A stretch of 64,000 nucleotides of DNA from Cycas panzhihuaensis (taxonomy: Eukaryota > Cycadophyta): the NCBI GenBank assembly GCA_023213395.1, contig CM041465.1, forward strand, positions 110,925,741-110,989,740, in the 5' to 3' direction. The position numbers were made by a program, and so were the translations under genes. Shown in pieces: positions 23,133-36,012 of this stretch; positions within the stretch are counted from its first letter, which is position 1; every line of letters starts with the position of its first letter. Below the pieces are notes generated by a model. That model was not told the origin of the DNA, made no database searches, and saw only the letters and a list, made by a program, of their open reading frames with translations.

Positions 23133-25592
23133 GGGACCACATAGCTCCTAAGCTCCTCTTGTACCTCTGGGAGCTACCATCCTTGCTCCCCTCATCCTAA
23201 GGCCTCCTTGGAGTTGTTACCATTGTGTGAGTATGCATCCTACTTTGTGATGACCTCAATGCCACTTGATCCACAAGCTGATCATATCTTGCATGGATAT
23301 AATCCCTCTCACCTTCTACTCCAGGGAGCCTCTCCTCCATCCCTTGGAGCATCTCCTCCATCCCTCAGAGATGCTCATCCATCACAGCCACTTAGATATG
23401 ACTCTTTGCATCCCCACCTACTCCTCCCTGAGCCTCTAACACCTGGATTTGACCTCGTAAGGTGTCTCTCTCTGCTCTATTCCCATCTAGCTTTCCTTGT
23501 AGTTGTCCCACTCTCGTTTGATTCTCATGGGACTCTACTACCTATACATCTCTAGCCCTAACCAATGGGGCAAATATCATTGTATAAGCCCCTTCTGATT
23601 ATGGCTCCTCTCCCACTTGGATGGGAGCTTGCCCCTCTATATAGGCCTAGGGGAACATCTCTTAGACTACTGCCTCAACCAACCTCCCCATCTCTGTTGC
23701 TCCTGTAGAGTCAAATACACCAAATATCGGTATATACATCTGTATATGTATACTAAATAAACCAAATTAAAATAAAACATTTAGATGCTTGGTGATCAAA
23801 AGATGATAAGAAAAGGTAGTGTCTCACCTCTTGGGACTGTTCACTCCTTGACTCAGATGACCACCTCCTCCTCAGGACCTCCCCTAACTATTGGTACCTC
23901 CTCCTCCTCTGGTACCACCTCGTTAATAACTTAGCCTATTGGAGCATCACCTCCACCTTCCTTAGTTATAGTTATCACCACTACTCAGGCTCTCCGAACT
24001 ATCCTCAGCCTCTTGACTGGTGTGTGTGGTGGCCTACCTCTGCTTGTAGTTCCTGAGGGACCTACCTCTTATCCTACAGCTCCTGAAGGCCCTGTCTCAC
24101 CTCTTGTGGTCCCTGATGGACCTGCCTCATCACCTGCTACTCTTGATGGGCCTACCTCATCACCCCCATCATCACCACCATCATTGTCGTCTCCTCTAGG
24201 ATCACCTCCAGGTCCTCTAGCTCTACCTCCCTTGTTGTCACTGTCCCACCTCACCCCTCTATATGGATATGCCATATAATCTACCATGGTAAGGAGGTCT
24301 AATGATGTAGTCTCCACTGAGCACCAAACATGTGCCTAATCCTTGATCCTATTAAACCAAGTCTACCACCTATGGACCATGAGAGCCCATACTGAGATAG
24401 GGTGTGGCCCTCCTACCGGTGCCGCTGCTCTGAAGTGATTAAAAAGATTGCATTGCAGTTATGTGCTATATGAAAAGCCTCCTCTCTTGATCACTCTAAT
24501 GGAATCTAGCTAGGTGATCAGGTTCACCACTATGAGAGTGGCCCAGTCCATCCTCTCCTTGGCCTCACATCTCCTCACCATCTCCATCTAGCCACTGGGA
24601 ATGTCTCTATAGTTCTATTTCTGGGAGATCTAGAATAGAATACCTAGTGTCATTAATTTCCTCACTCGAGGAATCTGTGACATAACCATGCTCTAAACAA
24701 GTATCCTTCTTATCTCCCACTTATCATAACCTATGAAGAAGGTGGCAACCTCCCTATGTGCAATGTCATTGCTAGGTAACGCCCCTAGCAGCACCAATGC
24801 CCCTACTGCTGGTACTCCTAGGATCTTTTGTATATCTCCTAGTGTGATGGTGATATCCCTTACCTAGGGGAGGTGAAATACATATCACCTATTATCCCAG
24901 TGTGAGGTGATGTCATCTAGTAGACACTAATCTGAGGCATAGTGTGGCATCCTAATGACCTTCAGCAGGATGAACCTCCCTAGCATCTACCTATCTCCCT
25001 AACATAACATCTCTATAAAACTCATCATTACCACGTCAATGTTCTCGTAGATATCCACCACAATAACTACCTATCAAACACCCAAGAACTAGTCAGAATA
25101 ATCATGTACCTCTCAATCAGCCTTTAGAACTGCCCCTCACCCCCTATTGGCTAAGTTTGGCACTCCTTTAGGCCATCCTTTTCTTTCTTAGTTGGTTGGA
25201 TTTTATACCATGCTAAACTCTGTAGTACCATAGAGTTTAGCATGCATCCCCACTAACTTTTTAGTGTAATCTCAGCGGCCCCACAGTAAATTTTATAGTA
25301 TCATGATCTTTGCTATAGGGCCAATGACATACCCCATAAAAGGGGGGATTCCTACCCTAAAAAAGCTAATTTTTTTTCTAAGTGAGTCACACTCAGGCTC
25401 ACCGGGACCAGGGCTACCTAATACCCTAGTCCTCCCTCTCTCTAGGCCTAATTCAGGCTCTAGGAGATCCTAATACATCCTTAAGGGGCCTAAAACTACC
25501 TAACAAAATCTTAAAAACACATAAACTTCAAATGACAAAATATAAACGATAAGGTGCAATCCACTCACTGGATCTAGCCTAGATATCACTGT
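23133..25592 (-). pseudogene. Antisense gene of element B: plant-mobile-domain-like protein with coiled-coil end
   Basis: The gene runs opposite to gag-pol. I predict three exons: exon 1 25,592-25,569, intron 1 25,568-25,071 (GTGAGT to TAG), exon 2 25,070 to about 23,791, intron 2 to 23,703 (GC donor, CAG acceptor), and exon 3 23,702-23,133, continued at 15,530-15,485 across element C. Exon 2 has YVFHLP, then DITITLGDIQKILGVP near 24,850 and HREVATFFIG, IPRVRKL, MDWATLIVVNLIT further on. An acidic linker (WDSDN, then GGDDGGDE) and AGPSG-type repeats follow. The pattern of FHLP, TITLxDIxxILG recalls plant mobile domain or plant transposon-associated proteins; I cannot separate these by eye. 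Stops are common but the exon 2 frame persists. In this copy intron 2 is phase 1 and joins in frame. The start codon is not preserved here. Confidence 0.62.
25209..25244 (-). repeat. 13-bp perfect hairpin in intron 1 of the antisense gene of element B
   Basis: catgctaaactct at 25,209-25,221 pairs perfectly with agagtttagcatg at 25,232-25,244 around the loop gtagtaccat. Weaker versions lie at the matching intron position in D (42,581-42,606) and E (55,183-55,215), and the LTRs carry related hairpins. Confidence 0.7.
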
Positions 25593-25752
25593 CTCATCTC
25601 CTAGGTCTTATTAGTTATCTTCGTGCCCTAATCCAATGGTCTGATCTCCCTCTGCATGCCTCTAAAGTTAGGCAGTACTCTACTACGTAAGGAAAGGGCT
25701 CTGAATTGATCCTGAGCCCATGAAAATGAATCATTTTTTCATCGAGTTTTCC

Positions 25753-25759
25753 TTATATA
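25753..25759 (-). promoter_or_regulatory. TATA box of the antisense gene in element B
   Basis: On the minus strand the block reads CCTATATAAGGAAAA apart from one base at its left edge. The same block sits 190-191 bp upstream of the predicted first 5' splice site in elements B, D and E, which argues that it is a real core promoter. Confidence 0.68.
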
Positions 25760-26251
25760 GGCGAGGGCCTCGACAGACACCTCCTCCTTTACTCTTGCTG
25801 TGATAGCCCTTGGGACCATCTCTCTCCTCTCGTTACCTTTGCCTTCTAGGTCTGTCTCCTATTTCTCCCCCATAGCCCTCTTTTCCTCTTCATCCTCTAG
25901 GTACATTTATGGCATCCCCTTCAACCTTGCCAGGCCCCTTCTACCTTGATTTTTGTGCCATCTCTAAATATACCTAAGTTTATACTCATTTGGATCATTT
26001 TGTCATCTTAAGCCCATTTTTGCTACCTATTCGTACCTTTAGAGTTCCCAAAGAAAGTGTCCTTTCCATCTGTGATGGTGCCTTCGCTCCTTCAACGACC
26101 TTTGAGATCCCAGAGGGGCCTTTTTTCCATTGTTTCCTTCCCATCTTCCATGTTAGTCTTCTCATCCTTGAGTAGCCTCATCCTTGGGTCCTCCTGCCCT
26201 ATACAACCCCTATCAATAGCCACTTGAGCCTCTTGTGACTGCTTCATTACA
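25760..26251. other. Divergent intergenic region between antisense gene and second RNase H, element B
   Basis: It lies head-to-head between the two accessory genes. It has no frame of its own that I trust. A block gtttatactcatttgg at 25,978-25,993 is kept in D and E at the matching place and orientation. Confidence 0.5.
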
Positions 26252-26760
26252 TTGAGTCCTTTTCACCACCCTTGTCAGCACTCTTTTTTCTCAATTTGCC
26301 CTATCGAGATCTCCATCTTTTCTACTATCATATTATTCATCTTCACTAATGGTGGAATCTATGGCAACCCAGGCCCTTTTACTACTACGTGGATCCTTTG
26401 TGACCCCTCTGAATATGACTACATATATTCTAGGGTCTTCCTTCCCAAAGCCATCAATAACAAAGTTGAATACATAGTTGTTATTGAGGCTCTTATTGAT
26501 GTGCTTTGCTTCCACCATGGATCCATCATTCTCTTATGTGACTCTCAGGTTGTGGTGTCCCATCTCACCCAGGTCTACCAGGTGCATTGCCCATGCCTAA
26601 GGGCCCTCTCCTCGACCACTAGGTTCCCTTTAGCTTATTTCCCTTTCTTTGATATCTAACATGTTCCTTAGGCTCTCAACGTTGAGGTAAATAACCTGGT
26701 TCATCTCATCCTTGAATGTCACCTCCCTCTCCTCAGTAACCCCCCTTGAGAGACTTGTCT
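26252..26760 (+). pseudogene. Second RNase H (extra domain downstream of pol) of element B
   Basis: RNase H degrades the RNA strand of RNA-DNA hybrids. The frame from 26,252 carries FTNGGIYGNPGP (first catalytic Asp changed to Asn, codon 26,348-26,350), NNKVEYIVVIEAL with the Glu, LLCDSQVVVSHL with the next Asp, and HVPxALNVEVNNL near 26,660-26,700, where the last Asp is lost. TDGGSRGNPGP with NNxAEY is the RNase HI type also known as an extra RNase H in plant Tat elements. It is separate from the RNase H next to RT seen in D at 46,955-47,389. Element E keeps all four acidic residues. The true start is unknown. Confidence 0.75.
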
Positions 26761-27238
26761 AGTCACCTAGACACCCAAGTCTTGGGTTATCCCATCCTTC
26801 ATATTGTGATCTATTTACACCTCAGAAAGTCATCCACTATTGAGGATAAACTATGGCGACCACCGGGTTTGTTTCCTCATCCCACTCTTATCACATAACT
26901 CCCACTACTTTTGACTCGCTTATGCACATAATAGCCTATTCATGGCATCTGTCTGATCTTGTGTGTGGTCATCACCACCCTTCTCTTGCACTCCTATGAT
27001 GGGGGTATCTGCCTCATCTGTCATCATTACCAATTAACTATAAGGTGATACATAGGCAACCCCTATGTTGTCTCCCTCCCACCTCCACGCCCACTTATTC
27101 TGCCCCAACACTTGCCATTACCCTTGGCTCACACTATTATTATGTTTGTTTATATATATATGTCACTAACATTGTGTTTCTAACATTTGCCATCGTATTG
27201 CGCTTCTAAGCAGTGAGGCTCTACTGTTAAAGGGGCAC
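26761..27238 (+). other. Pre-LTR region of element B with (AT)n tract and polypurine tract
   Basis: No gene. A short AT run lies at 27,150-27,161 and a polypurine tract aaaggggcac at 27,229-27,238, directly before the 3' LTR. The same order occurs in D and E. Confidence 0.65.
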
Positions 27239-30200
27239 TATTTCCTGGATACTAGGAATTGGTTATGAGGAGTTGACTCAAGTAAGTGTAGGTATGTTTC
27301 TATCCTTTGTCTTTGTCACTTCTTAAGAAAGGTAATTTAAAGCATCTATTTTCTACTGCATGACTGGTTGATTCATTTGAGCGATCATCTTGCATCTACT
27401 GCTTAATCATATTGCTTGACATTATTCTAGCCTATGATGACTCGAGGATACCGATCCCAGTGGAACTCCACAACCATCCTATGCATCTCCATGTTATCCC
27501 AAGCACCGATTAGCCCAACCCATTCACAACCCCATTGTCACATCATAGCTTTTGGCAACTTGCCTAGGTGTGATTGGTATATTTTTACCCATTTGCCAAC
27601 TCCTTGGGAACTAAATCTCTTTGGTGCTTCTTCATCATGACTATCCCTAGCCATCTGGATAGAGGGTCAGGCCCTCCTAGGCCAGGAGCACCTACTTTCG
27701 GGGCTCCCAAATCCTCCCCCTCTTTGTATTTCTTATATTGTCACTGCACCATGATAAATATTGTGGTACTGTGGTAGACTTTGTGGTAGCATGGAGTTTA
27801 CCTCAGTGTGACTATTATAAACCATTTATTAAAATCTGCCATGGTAAATTTCACATTTATTGCAAAATTATCATGTGGTTGAGTCATACTCTCAGCCCTA
27901 AACAAATCCTAATTACTTGATTGAGCTAGGGTTAGGTTTAAAACCCAAAAAAAGATCCTCATTCCTCCTCTCTTGGCTGCTCTCTTCCATTTTCTCTCAA
28001 CTCTTCTTGCTCTCTCACAGGTCACCTCCTACAGAAACACCATATAACACCTAGGTATACCTATGTTCTAACCTAAGATTAGTCCTTTTTAGCTCAGATC
28101 TGTGGCAACATGCCTAAGATAAGGCCTCTTCATGCAAGATACACTCCAAGGATGACTTCCAAGAATAAACATCACACTCCATTAAGTTGTCTCTTTAGAT
28201 TTCATAGCCTGCATAGGGTTTCACCTACAAACATTGTAGGGTTGCCTTCCCCTACTATTTTCTCAAGCATATATTTTCCTAATTTGCCTATAGCAGGTAT
28301 CATCTCATTCTTATTTTATCTTGCTCCTTTTAAGTTCCTTAAAAGTGATTGAAACACCCTGTATACTGCCTTTTTTTCCTAGTTTTTCCATTGTGTAAAT
28401 GAGGCATCCCCTTCCTCTTTCCTTGTCTTTCCTCCATACCTTCCTACTCTTCCCTGGATTCTCTAAGGAGGCAATGAGGGAGAGGTCCAAAAAGGGCAAG
28501 AGAAAGGAGCCAAGGTAGGCTTCACAACCCATCAAGGCCTTCCCCTCAAGGGTAACCCACTTCTCCCCTTTTCCTCTTCCTCCTCTGTGCTTCCCTTCAT
28601 CTACCAAAGAGCTCTTGGAAGAGAGGCCACTGCTAGTAGCAAAATACGTAGCCTATTATTGTGCTTGCTCTAGCCTTATGAGCCTTACATAGGCAGGGAT
28701 TGCAACCCCCAATCACACTGCACCTTACCTTTAGATGTTGGATTAACTTCAAGTTGTGAAAGTTGTACATTGCAACTTTTACAATAATAATAATGCTTGT
28801 AGCCTTTTTACAGCCCCTCATCCATACATTTAGCCCTCATTATTCTATCTTTACCTACAGTTTGTGAGCTTGGGTAGCATGGAGGTGTGTGTTTTGGAGG
28901 GTTAGCCATTATGAGGCTAACCACCTCCATCCATTTTCTTGTCTTGCATGCATAGAGAAGGATGGAAATTATCTCTTAACTAAATGTTTCACTTGATTAA
29001 CATACTTTGCTTGTATCACTTTATGCACTTTGCATATATATCTCATACCCTAATAGCCCCTTGGGAAAGGGAAATACTTTTTTATTATAGGTTCTCGCTA
29101 TGTTGCATGTGGAGGAGAAAGAACCATGTAAACCTGGGTACGCCCTTCTCCTTTATTCCCTTGTCACTTTCTAATTTTTTTGCATAGCCATTTCCTTTTC
29201 TCTTTCTTGTCCTTTCCTATTCAACTTGGGGAAGGTAAGGAAGCCCCAATATCATCGCCCTATGCTTCTTACGTTTGGGGAAAAGGAAGAGGAAAGTGAG
29301 TGCAATACGAGGGAATATATTTATCCGACTGCACAATCTTCCAAGTGCATGACTACTCTCTTCTCGTCCCTCTCTTTCTCTTATTCAAAGTCTATTTGCT
29401 TGTATACGTAGAATATAAGGGGAAAAAGAGCAAAGAAATAAACTTACCTTTATCATTTGCATGGGTTTGCTTAATTTATTCATCTAGGAAAGTGCATCAA
29501 GTAGGAATCACATTCCTTTGCTTCCTTGCTTGATTGCATATCCCTCTTCTTGGCCTTACCCCTCTTTCATACACTTTTGCAACTATTTGGCTAGCGTCTT
29601 TTTTTCTTTTTCTTTTATTAAAAAATGAAAAGAGAGTGAGGTTGTTATGTTAGAGATTAAATGAGAGCATATTCATTAGTCTATGGTTTTCTCCCTTTTT
29701 GCAATAAACATAATGATATATATATAACTTCACCACAATATATAGGAGACCAAACCCTTTACACTTAAAATGGTGGAAACCCTTTTCGCCATTGCCTCAT
29801 ATACCCAAACCTACCTTGGGTATATTAGCCTAGGTAATACCTTACCTCTAGGTCATCCCCCCATCTTGTCATACCTAATGTAGCTAGGTAGCCTTAGCAC
29901 CCCTCCTTTTAGGTTGGTTTTGCTCGTGGGATAGTTATCCAATCTCCCTTCCATAAGCACATACCTCCCATACTATTTATTCGAATATGCCTCATTCATA
30001 CCCTTTTCCTTCTGTGAAGAGCCATTCCCTCATTTGACTTTAACTCCCTCCTTTGGCCATCTAAGGGAGGGAGGACTTACTCCTTAAGGTTACTTGGGAA
30101 ACTAATGATATCCCTCACTCTGATCACCCTCAAAACTAAATCCAAGTTACCCAGAAGGGAGTTGTATACCATTTGCGGGCCCCAAACCTATGTTTCGATA

Positions 30201-30316
30201 CGTGGATGTCTTATGCAGGTGATCTCTTTCACTTGTCAGATTGACCTCAAATCCTGAAACTCTTCATTGATCCAATCCTAACCAAGTATGGTTACCATCC
30301 CATAGACGCAATTCCA
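27239..30316 (+). repeat. 3' LTR of element B
   Basis: It pairs with 7,145-10,178. The first dinucleotide has decayed from TG to TA; the end is ATTCCA followed by the target duplication atagc. Confidence 0.87.
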
Positions 30317-32276
30317 ATAGCTACCCTTTCTATTCCTTCACATCCCTCCCTTAGTTCCTAGGTAGATAATTGTATGTTATAGCTACCCACCATAGGTAGA
30401 GACCCTCTCTTATTGGTCTTTAACTATCATAAAAGATCTACCATTTTGAGCTAAGTGTATTATAGCCTTTTTGCCCTTTTATAAAGGACTACAATTAATT
30501 CCATTGAATTAAGCCTTAAGTAAAACTTGTATATAGAATTGAGCCTCCATGTACTTTCAAGTATATTAAAGGACCCCTTCTAAGATTCTTCTTCCTTACC
30601 TAGATTATAAAATTTATAGACCATTGAAATTTTATAGTATAGTGGTTAGTAGTTAGTGCCATAAAGCTACCTATCATAAACCCCTATAAAGGGATTTATT
30701 AGTAGGCTTATGAGATCAAGCACCCTTAGTGTTAAATTTGGTAAATTCTCCTATTCAATACTTATTTCTCTCTAAAAAGACCCCAAACTACTGAACAATC
30801 TTCCATTAGAAAGTAAATACGAGTTCCTGAACTTAACAATTAAATAATTGGGAATTTTGTTGCTAAAATTACCTAAGGAGTTCATCAATCATATTGAAAC
30901 AAATCTTGAGAGTCTCATCTTCAAGAACATAGCTAAGACCAACCATCTTAAATAGTCAACACACCCTTAAGATTATCAACATTAAGGTTCAGACAAGCTC
31001 ATTCAACATAAAGTAGTCTTTAAGTATAGTATACTATCCAAACTTTCAACATTCTTAAAGTGTATTTTAACTTCAAAGTCCATATTAGAGTTAATATCTT
31101 ACCTAGTTCAAGTTTAGTTTATGAGCACTTAAGTCTCATAGACAGTTTTCCTTAATCCATCTCTCTCTTAATAAAAAAGAAAGAAAAATCCATATCTTTC
31201 TAGATACTTTCTAAGCTCAAAAAAGCTTTGAATAATATTAGTCATTGTAAGAAAAAAAATTCCATAGCCTTAAAAGTGACATTTAATTTTACCTATCTCA
31301 TTTTGACCAATATATTATGTTGATAAAGATTCACTAGGTCATTTTTAACCATTTAATTTTAGGAAAAACAATATACAAGTACCTTGTGGGCTCCATTGAC
31401 TTATATTTTTTCTTATAACTCATATATCTTATTTTGATGAGTTTTTTATACTCATCCTAGTACACTAGGTGATTCTATTACTTCAAATTTAGGGTCAATC
31501 ATTTATCAACACTCTTATTTCTTGTTTCTCCTCTCTCTTGTCTTTTTTCTCATACACCCCTACTTCTTTAAAACATGTGCTCTGTTTAACTTTCCTACCT
31601 CTAATATCCTTTTCTTCTTACTATATCCCACTTCATTAAAGACCACTTTTAGTTGACTTATATGATGAAATAATCCAACTAAGCTAACTGCATTTCTTCT
31701 TTAGAAACTAATGTTGCAAATATCAAAGTAGATATGAGTATGAACTTCATAAATATAAAAGTAAAAATCATTAATATGGTGTAATAATTTTAATGCTTTA
31801 GTAAAAAATCCCTAATTTCTTATCATTAGCATCTACTTCCAATACCTCCTAATGTAGAACTCCTTAGGGTGTAACCACACCTACCAAGTCTCCTCTTCAA
31901 CAAACATTTAATCATAAAATTAATATACTAATCTTTGATATGGATCTCAACAAAGAATTAACTCCTACCTAAATTAGTACATTTGATGTACACTTCATAG
32001 TTAACCAAATATACCAAACAAATTAGTTGGCATTTGCTTCCATTCACTTGGAAGGTAAGGCACACCATTAGTACAAATGGTAGACTAGGGAATATCACAT
32101 GAATCAAAACATGGGATATTTCCTACAAATATGTTTTTTAGTAGCATGAGAAAACCTAGAACTAATCATTTTTTAGTTAGCTAACTTAGTTAAGACTATC
32201 TACCTTTATTGAATCATACACTAATAAATTTTAATTCATTCAAAATTGAGTCACTCAGCATCTTAATAAGTAGTCA
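30317..32276 (+). other. Resumed body of element A, gag region too decayed to read
   Basis: The sequence of A resumes after B at the duplicated target. By position this is the 5' half of its gag. I can find no motif in it, only a base composition like that of the recognisable pol further on. Confidence 0.5.
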
Positions 32277-32415
32277 TTTATTGAAACTTATATAGTTGGA
32301 CTAAAAGATAGGATATAAGTAAGGCTAAAGACCATCTCTCCTTCCAACCTTAGATATACTATTAGTGCAACTAAGGTAGTGGAAGTAGAATTTATAGTAA
32401 AAAGAACAACTAGTT
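32277..32415 (+). pseudogene. gag: gag remnant of element A
   Basis: The frame FIETYIVGLKDRI, then VRLKTISPSNLRYTIS and TKVVEVEFI, matches the end of the gypsy gag core, in which an F-x-x-GL-x-x-x-IR phrase is followed by P-x-x-L and an A/TK-x-x-E helix. One stop lies within it. I see no zinc knuckle after it. Confidence 0.65.
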
Positions 32416-32749
32416 TTAGAAGAGAATCAATATGGTCCAATCACCCAAGGTAATCAAATCCTTACAATCCTCCAAGTTTCTAAACAAATGACCATATGAG
32501 ACAACTAGCCATATTGAACAAGTAGTATAATGACTAGTAGAACAACCAATAGAATGCTGACCAATAGAATAATTATCATTAAGGGTTCCCACATAAGCTA
32601 GAAAATTAATATTTAGTCTTGACACCAATTCTAATTTAAAAAATAAAATTGAAGAAGAATGTCTACTAAAGTTCCCTCTACTATTAGAACCTGATCCTAT
32701 TCCTAAACTTTCCCTCTCAATTATTTCAGATTCTACCTATTATAACCCA

Positions 32750-35700
32750 TTATGAGTAAGAGTGACCTTAAGGAAGACCCCTATTACAATCTTAATTGAT
32801 AGTGGTTCATCATTGAAGTCCATCAATATTATAGTTATTAAGCAACTAAACCTATACATTAAAACAAAAATATGTTTTAATTACACTCTACCTAATTACT
32901 ATAGTATTTACTGTACTAGGGGTATTTAAAATCTTGAAGTTCAAATTCATACGTATCAACTCAAATATGATTTTTATACCTTATTTATTAGGGTCTTAGA
33001 TGTAATCCTAAGAATCCAATATCTCCAAACCTTAGGAACTTATAGTACTAACAATTCTCTAAAGAATCCTTGTATGATGTTTAAAGAGTTATTCTGATAA
33101 ACCTATAAATTGTATAGTCTTTAGTCACTACCAAACAAACTAATCTATTTGAAATAAATGAGTAAGTAACTCAATGGGAATCTTTGTTATAATGTCTAAA
33201 TTAACAACATTCAATCACAACCCAAAGTTTATTTGGATATCCAAATAATCCTAACTAAGTACCAGTCTATTTTTTATACTACAAGATAGCCTTCCTCCAT
33301 ATTATGGATTCTAATACATTACTAAATTAAAGCACCCACACAACCACATTAGCTTATGACCATACCAAAACTTATATTTTTAAATGAATGAGATTAAGTG
33401 TGTCACAAATAAACTCTTGGATATGGGTATTATTCAACCTAATAAGAGCCCTTATTTTGCACTTATTATGATTATTCAATAAAAAGATGGTTCTTTTTAT
33501 CTCTACACCAATTATAGAAAACTTAATAAACTTACTATTAAGTTTCTAACCCCCTAAATAAATGACATGTTAGATGAAATCCATGGGGCTATATTTTTCT
33601 CAAAATTAGATTTACAATTTGGGTATTATCAAATTTCCATAGTACTAGAGGATTAAGCATAAAATGACCTTCATATCCTACCATGGTCATTTTGAATTTT
33701 AGATCATGCCTTTTAAGTTATGTAATGTTCCTACTACCTTCCTACCTTCAAAAATTCATCATTATTTTCTTTGATGATATACTTATCTATAGTATCACCA
33801 TGTCTCTACATGTCCAACATTTAGAGTCTACCTTACAAATTCTCAAGAAAAACCAATAATATGGCAAAATATTAAAATACGAATTTGGTAGAACTAAATT
33901 ATAGTATCTAGGGAATGTCATCTCCATGGAAGAGCTATGATTAGATCTCGATAAAATATCAATTATCGTTCAATGGAGTACATTCATAAATCTCATATAA
34001 TTAAGGGCTTTCCTTATATTGATTAGATTTTACCATTGTTTTGTCAAAAATTATGCTTCTATAGCAACCCCCTTAACAAACTTACTACATAAAGATTTAT
34101 TTCAATGGTTACTAGGTGTTAAAGATTCATTCAACTACCTAAAAATGCTCATGTCCTCCATACTAGCCCTCATCACTCCTAATTTTTCATAACCTTTTCA
34201 ATTAGAATGTGATGCCTTTAGAGTCGATCTAGGAGTTATCCTCATATAGAATTTCCATCACATAACAATTGAAAGCTAGAAGGTCAAAGACCATAAGTGT
34301 TACCTACCAATCTATTAAAAGGAAATGAGGGTTATTCTTCATGTAATGGATAAGTGATGTTAATATTTACTTGGATCCAAGTTCACCATTCTAAATTAAC
34401 ATCATAGCCTTTGATGCCTATTAGACCAACCAATTTCGTTAAAGGAACATGCTAAGTGGGTCAATAAACTTCAAGTTTTTTACTTTTCCATTGCTTATAA
34501 AAAGGAAAAGGACAACATCTTTGCAAGTGATCTTTCTTGTCTTCTAACATAATGCTTTATTTAGGCCATCTCCTTCCCCCAACCCTCCTAACTAGAAGAC
34601 CTTATCTATCATAATGATACCCAAGTTGATTTTACCACATGGGCCAATTAACTCCAAAATAAATAAGGTTGGACTATGTATAAGAATCACTTGTTATATT
34701 AAAACCACATTTTAATCCATCCAGCATCACCATTTATGCCCTACATCCTAGTATAATATCATAATATTCCTCATGACGATCACTCCAAGTTTAAAAACTT
34801 ATACCATTAAATTTGATCAAATTTTTATTGGCCCCATATAAAGTCCACCATCCTTATTTATGTCTTAGAATGCAAAACATTCTAATGAAATAGGGTAGAG
34901 ACCAAAGCCTAACCTAGCTTTAAACTTATCCAAGGTAAATGGTAAGACATTGTCATAGATGTTATTACTAGGTTATCATTATCTATAAGATATAACTATA
35001 TTTGATTAATCATCAACTTCTTGACCAAGTATTCTCACTTCCTACTAGTTCATATAACTTATGAAGCTCTTCGACTAACTGATCTCTACATCTAATTTAT
35101 CTTTAACCTTAATGGCTTCCCATTTATAATTATCTCTAATTGAGATCTAAAATTCACGAGTATATTTTGGCAAGATTGTTTTTGGGCATCTAGAACCTTT
35201 TTTAATATGAGCTCATCATATCATCTACAAATAGATGGATAATTAGAGGTTCTTAATAAAACATTAGAAATATACCTACACCATTTTGTATTAGATCATT
35301 AAAACTATTAGGCTTCCTAGTTTGTATTAGTAGAATATTAGTATAATTCTTCCCATAAATTTTCTATTGGAATGATCCCATTTATGGCTTTTTATAGATA
35401 TCCCCCATCACCACACCATATGCTACCTATTAATCTTTAAACTATAGGACCATAATAAAAACTTTAAGTCATGGATCAAATATTATATACCCTTGAGTAA
35501 AACTTGGCAGTTGCTCAAAATTGAATGAAGCAAATTGTTAATTGCCATTTATTTGAGAGAGTATTTATTGTGAATAATTTGGTCTTCCTTCATCTCTAGC
35601 CTTATAAGTAACAATCCCTCTTCCATAAGAAATCCCATGAACTAAGCCCTTGTTATTATGGTCCCTATAAAGTTCCCCAAAAAATTGGTTTAGTAGCCTA

Positions 35701-35960
35701 TGCTATGGACCTTCCCTCTAGCTCCAAAATCCATAATGCCTTCTATGCGCCCTACTAAAAGAAATACCTTGAAAAAGTTATAATCCCTAAATCAACCCTA
35801 ACTATCCTCCATGAAGATGAAGTCCTCTTAATTCCTCTAGTAGGTATTCTAAATTCTTGCCAATGCCATCTCTGCAATATAGCCATTTTTTAGTACTCAG
35901 TGTAGTGGACTAGTTATAACCCTAATTAAGCAGCATGGGAATTGAGGAAATTTATTAAGT
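32750..35960 (+). pseudogene. pol: pol of element A: protease, RT, RNase H, integrase, possible chromodomain
   Basis: The protease motif ILIDSGSSLKSIN lies near 32,790-32,830. RT runs about 33,390-33,900, with GIIQPNKSPYFALI, KDGSFYLY, FSKLDLQFGYYQI and the active site FFDDILIYS near 33,765; about 60 bases seem missing just before that site. An integrase zinc-binding segment near 34,770-34,870 has FYWPHIKSTILIYV. PFMAFYRYPPSPHH near 35,370 is the end of the integrase core, GPYKVPQKIGLVAY near 35,670 the GPY/F module. WTS then AAWELRKFIK near 35,905-35,960 recalls the end of a chromodomain. Stops and frame changes occur every few dozen codons, so it is long dead. Confidence 0.8.
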
Positions 35961-36012
35961 AACATATGTATCTTTAATACTTCAAGGACTTAGCATTTCG
36001 TGGATGGTGACC

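Larger units (their letters stand above)
7145..30316 (+). mobile_element. Element B: long-LTR Tat/Athila-like gypsy element lacking RT and integrase core
   Basis: Its 3.0-kb LTRs lie at 7,145-10,178 and 27,239-30,316. The flanks gtagc (7,140-7,144) and atagc (30,317-30,321) form a 4-of-5 target duplication inside element A. In order it holds gag, protease with its linker, a deletion scar, the integrase tail, an antisense gene, a second RNase H, a polypurine tract and the 3' LTR. Copia element C interrupts it at 15,531-23,132. Over the first 176 bases the two LTRs differ at about 27 positions by my count, so the insertion is old. Without RT it could move only if enzymes were supplied by a relative such as element D. 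Confidence 0.85.
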
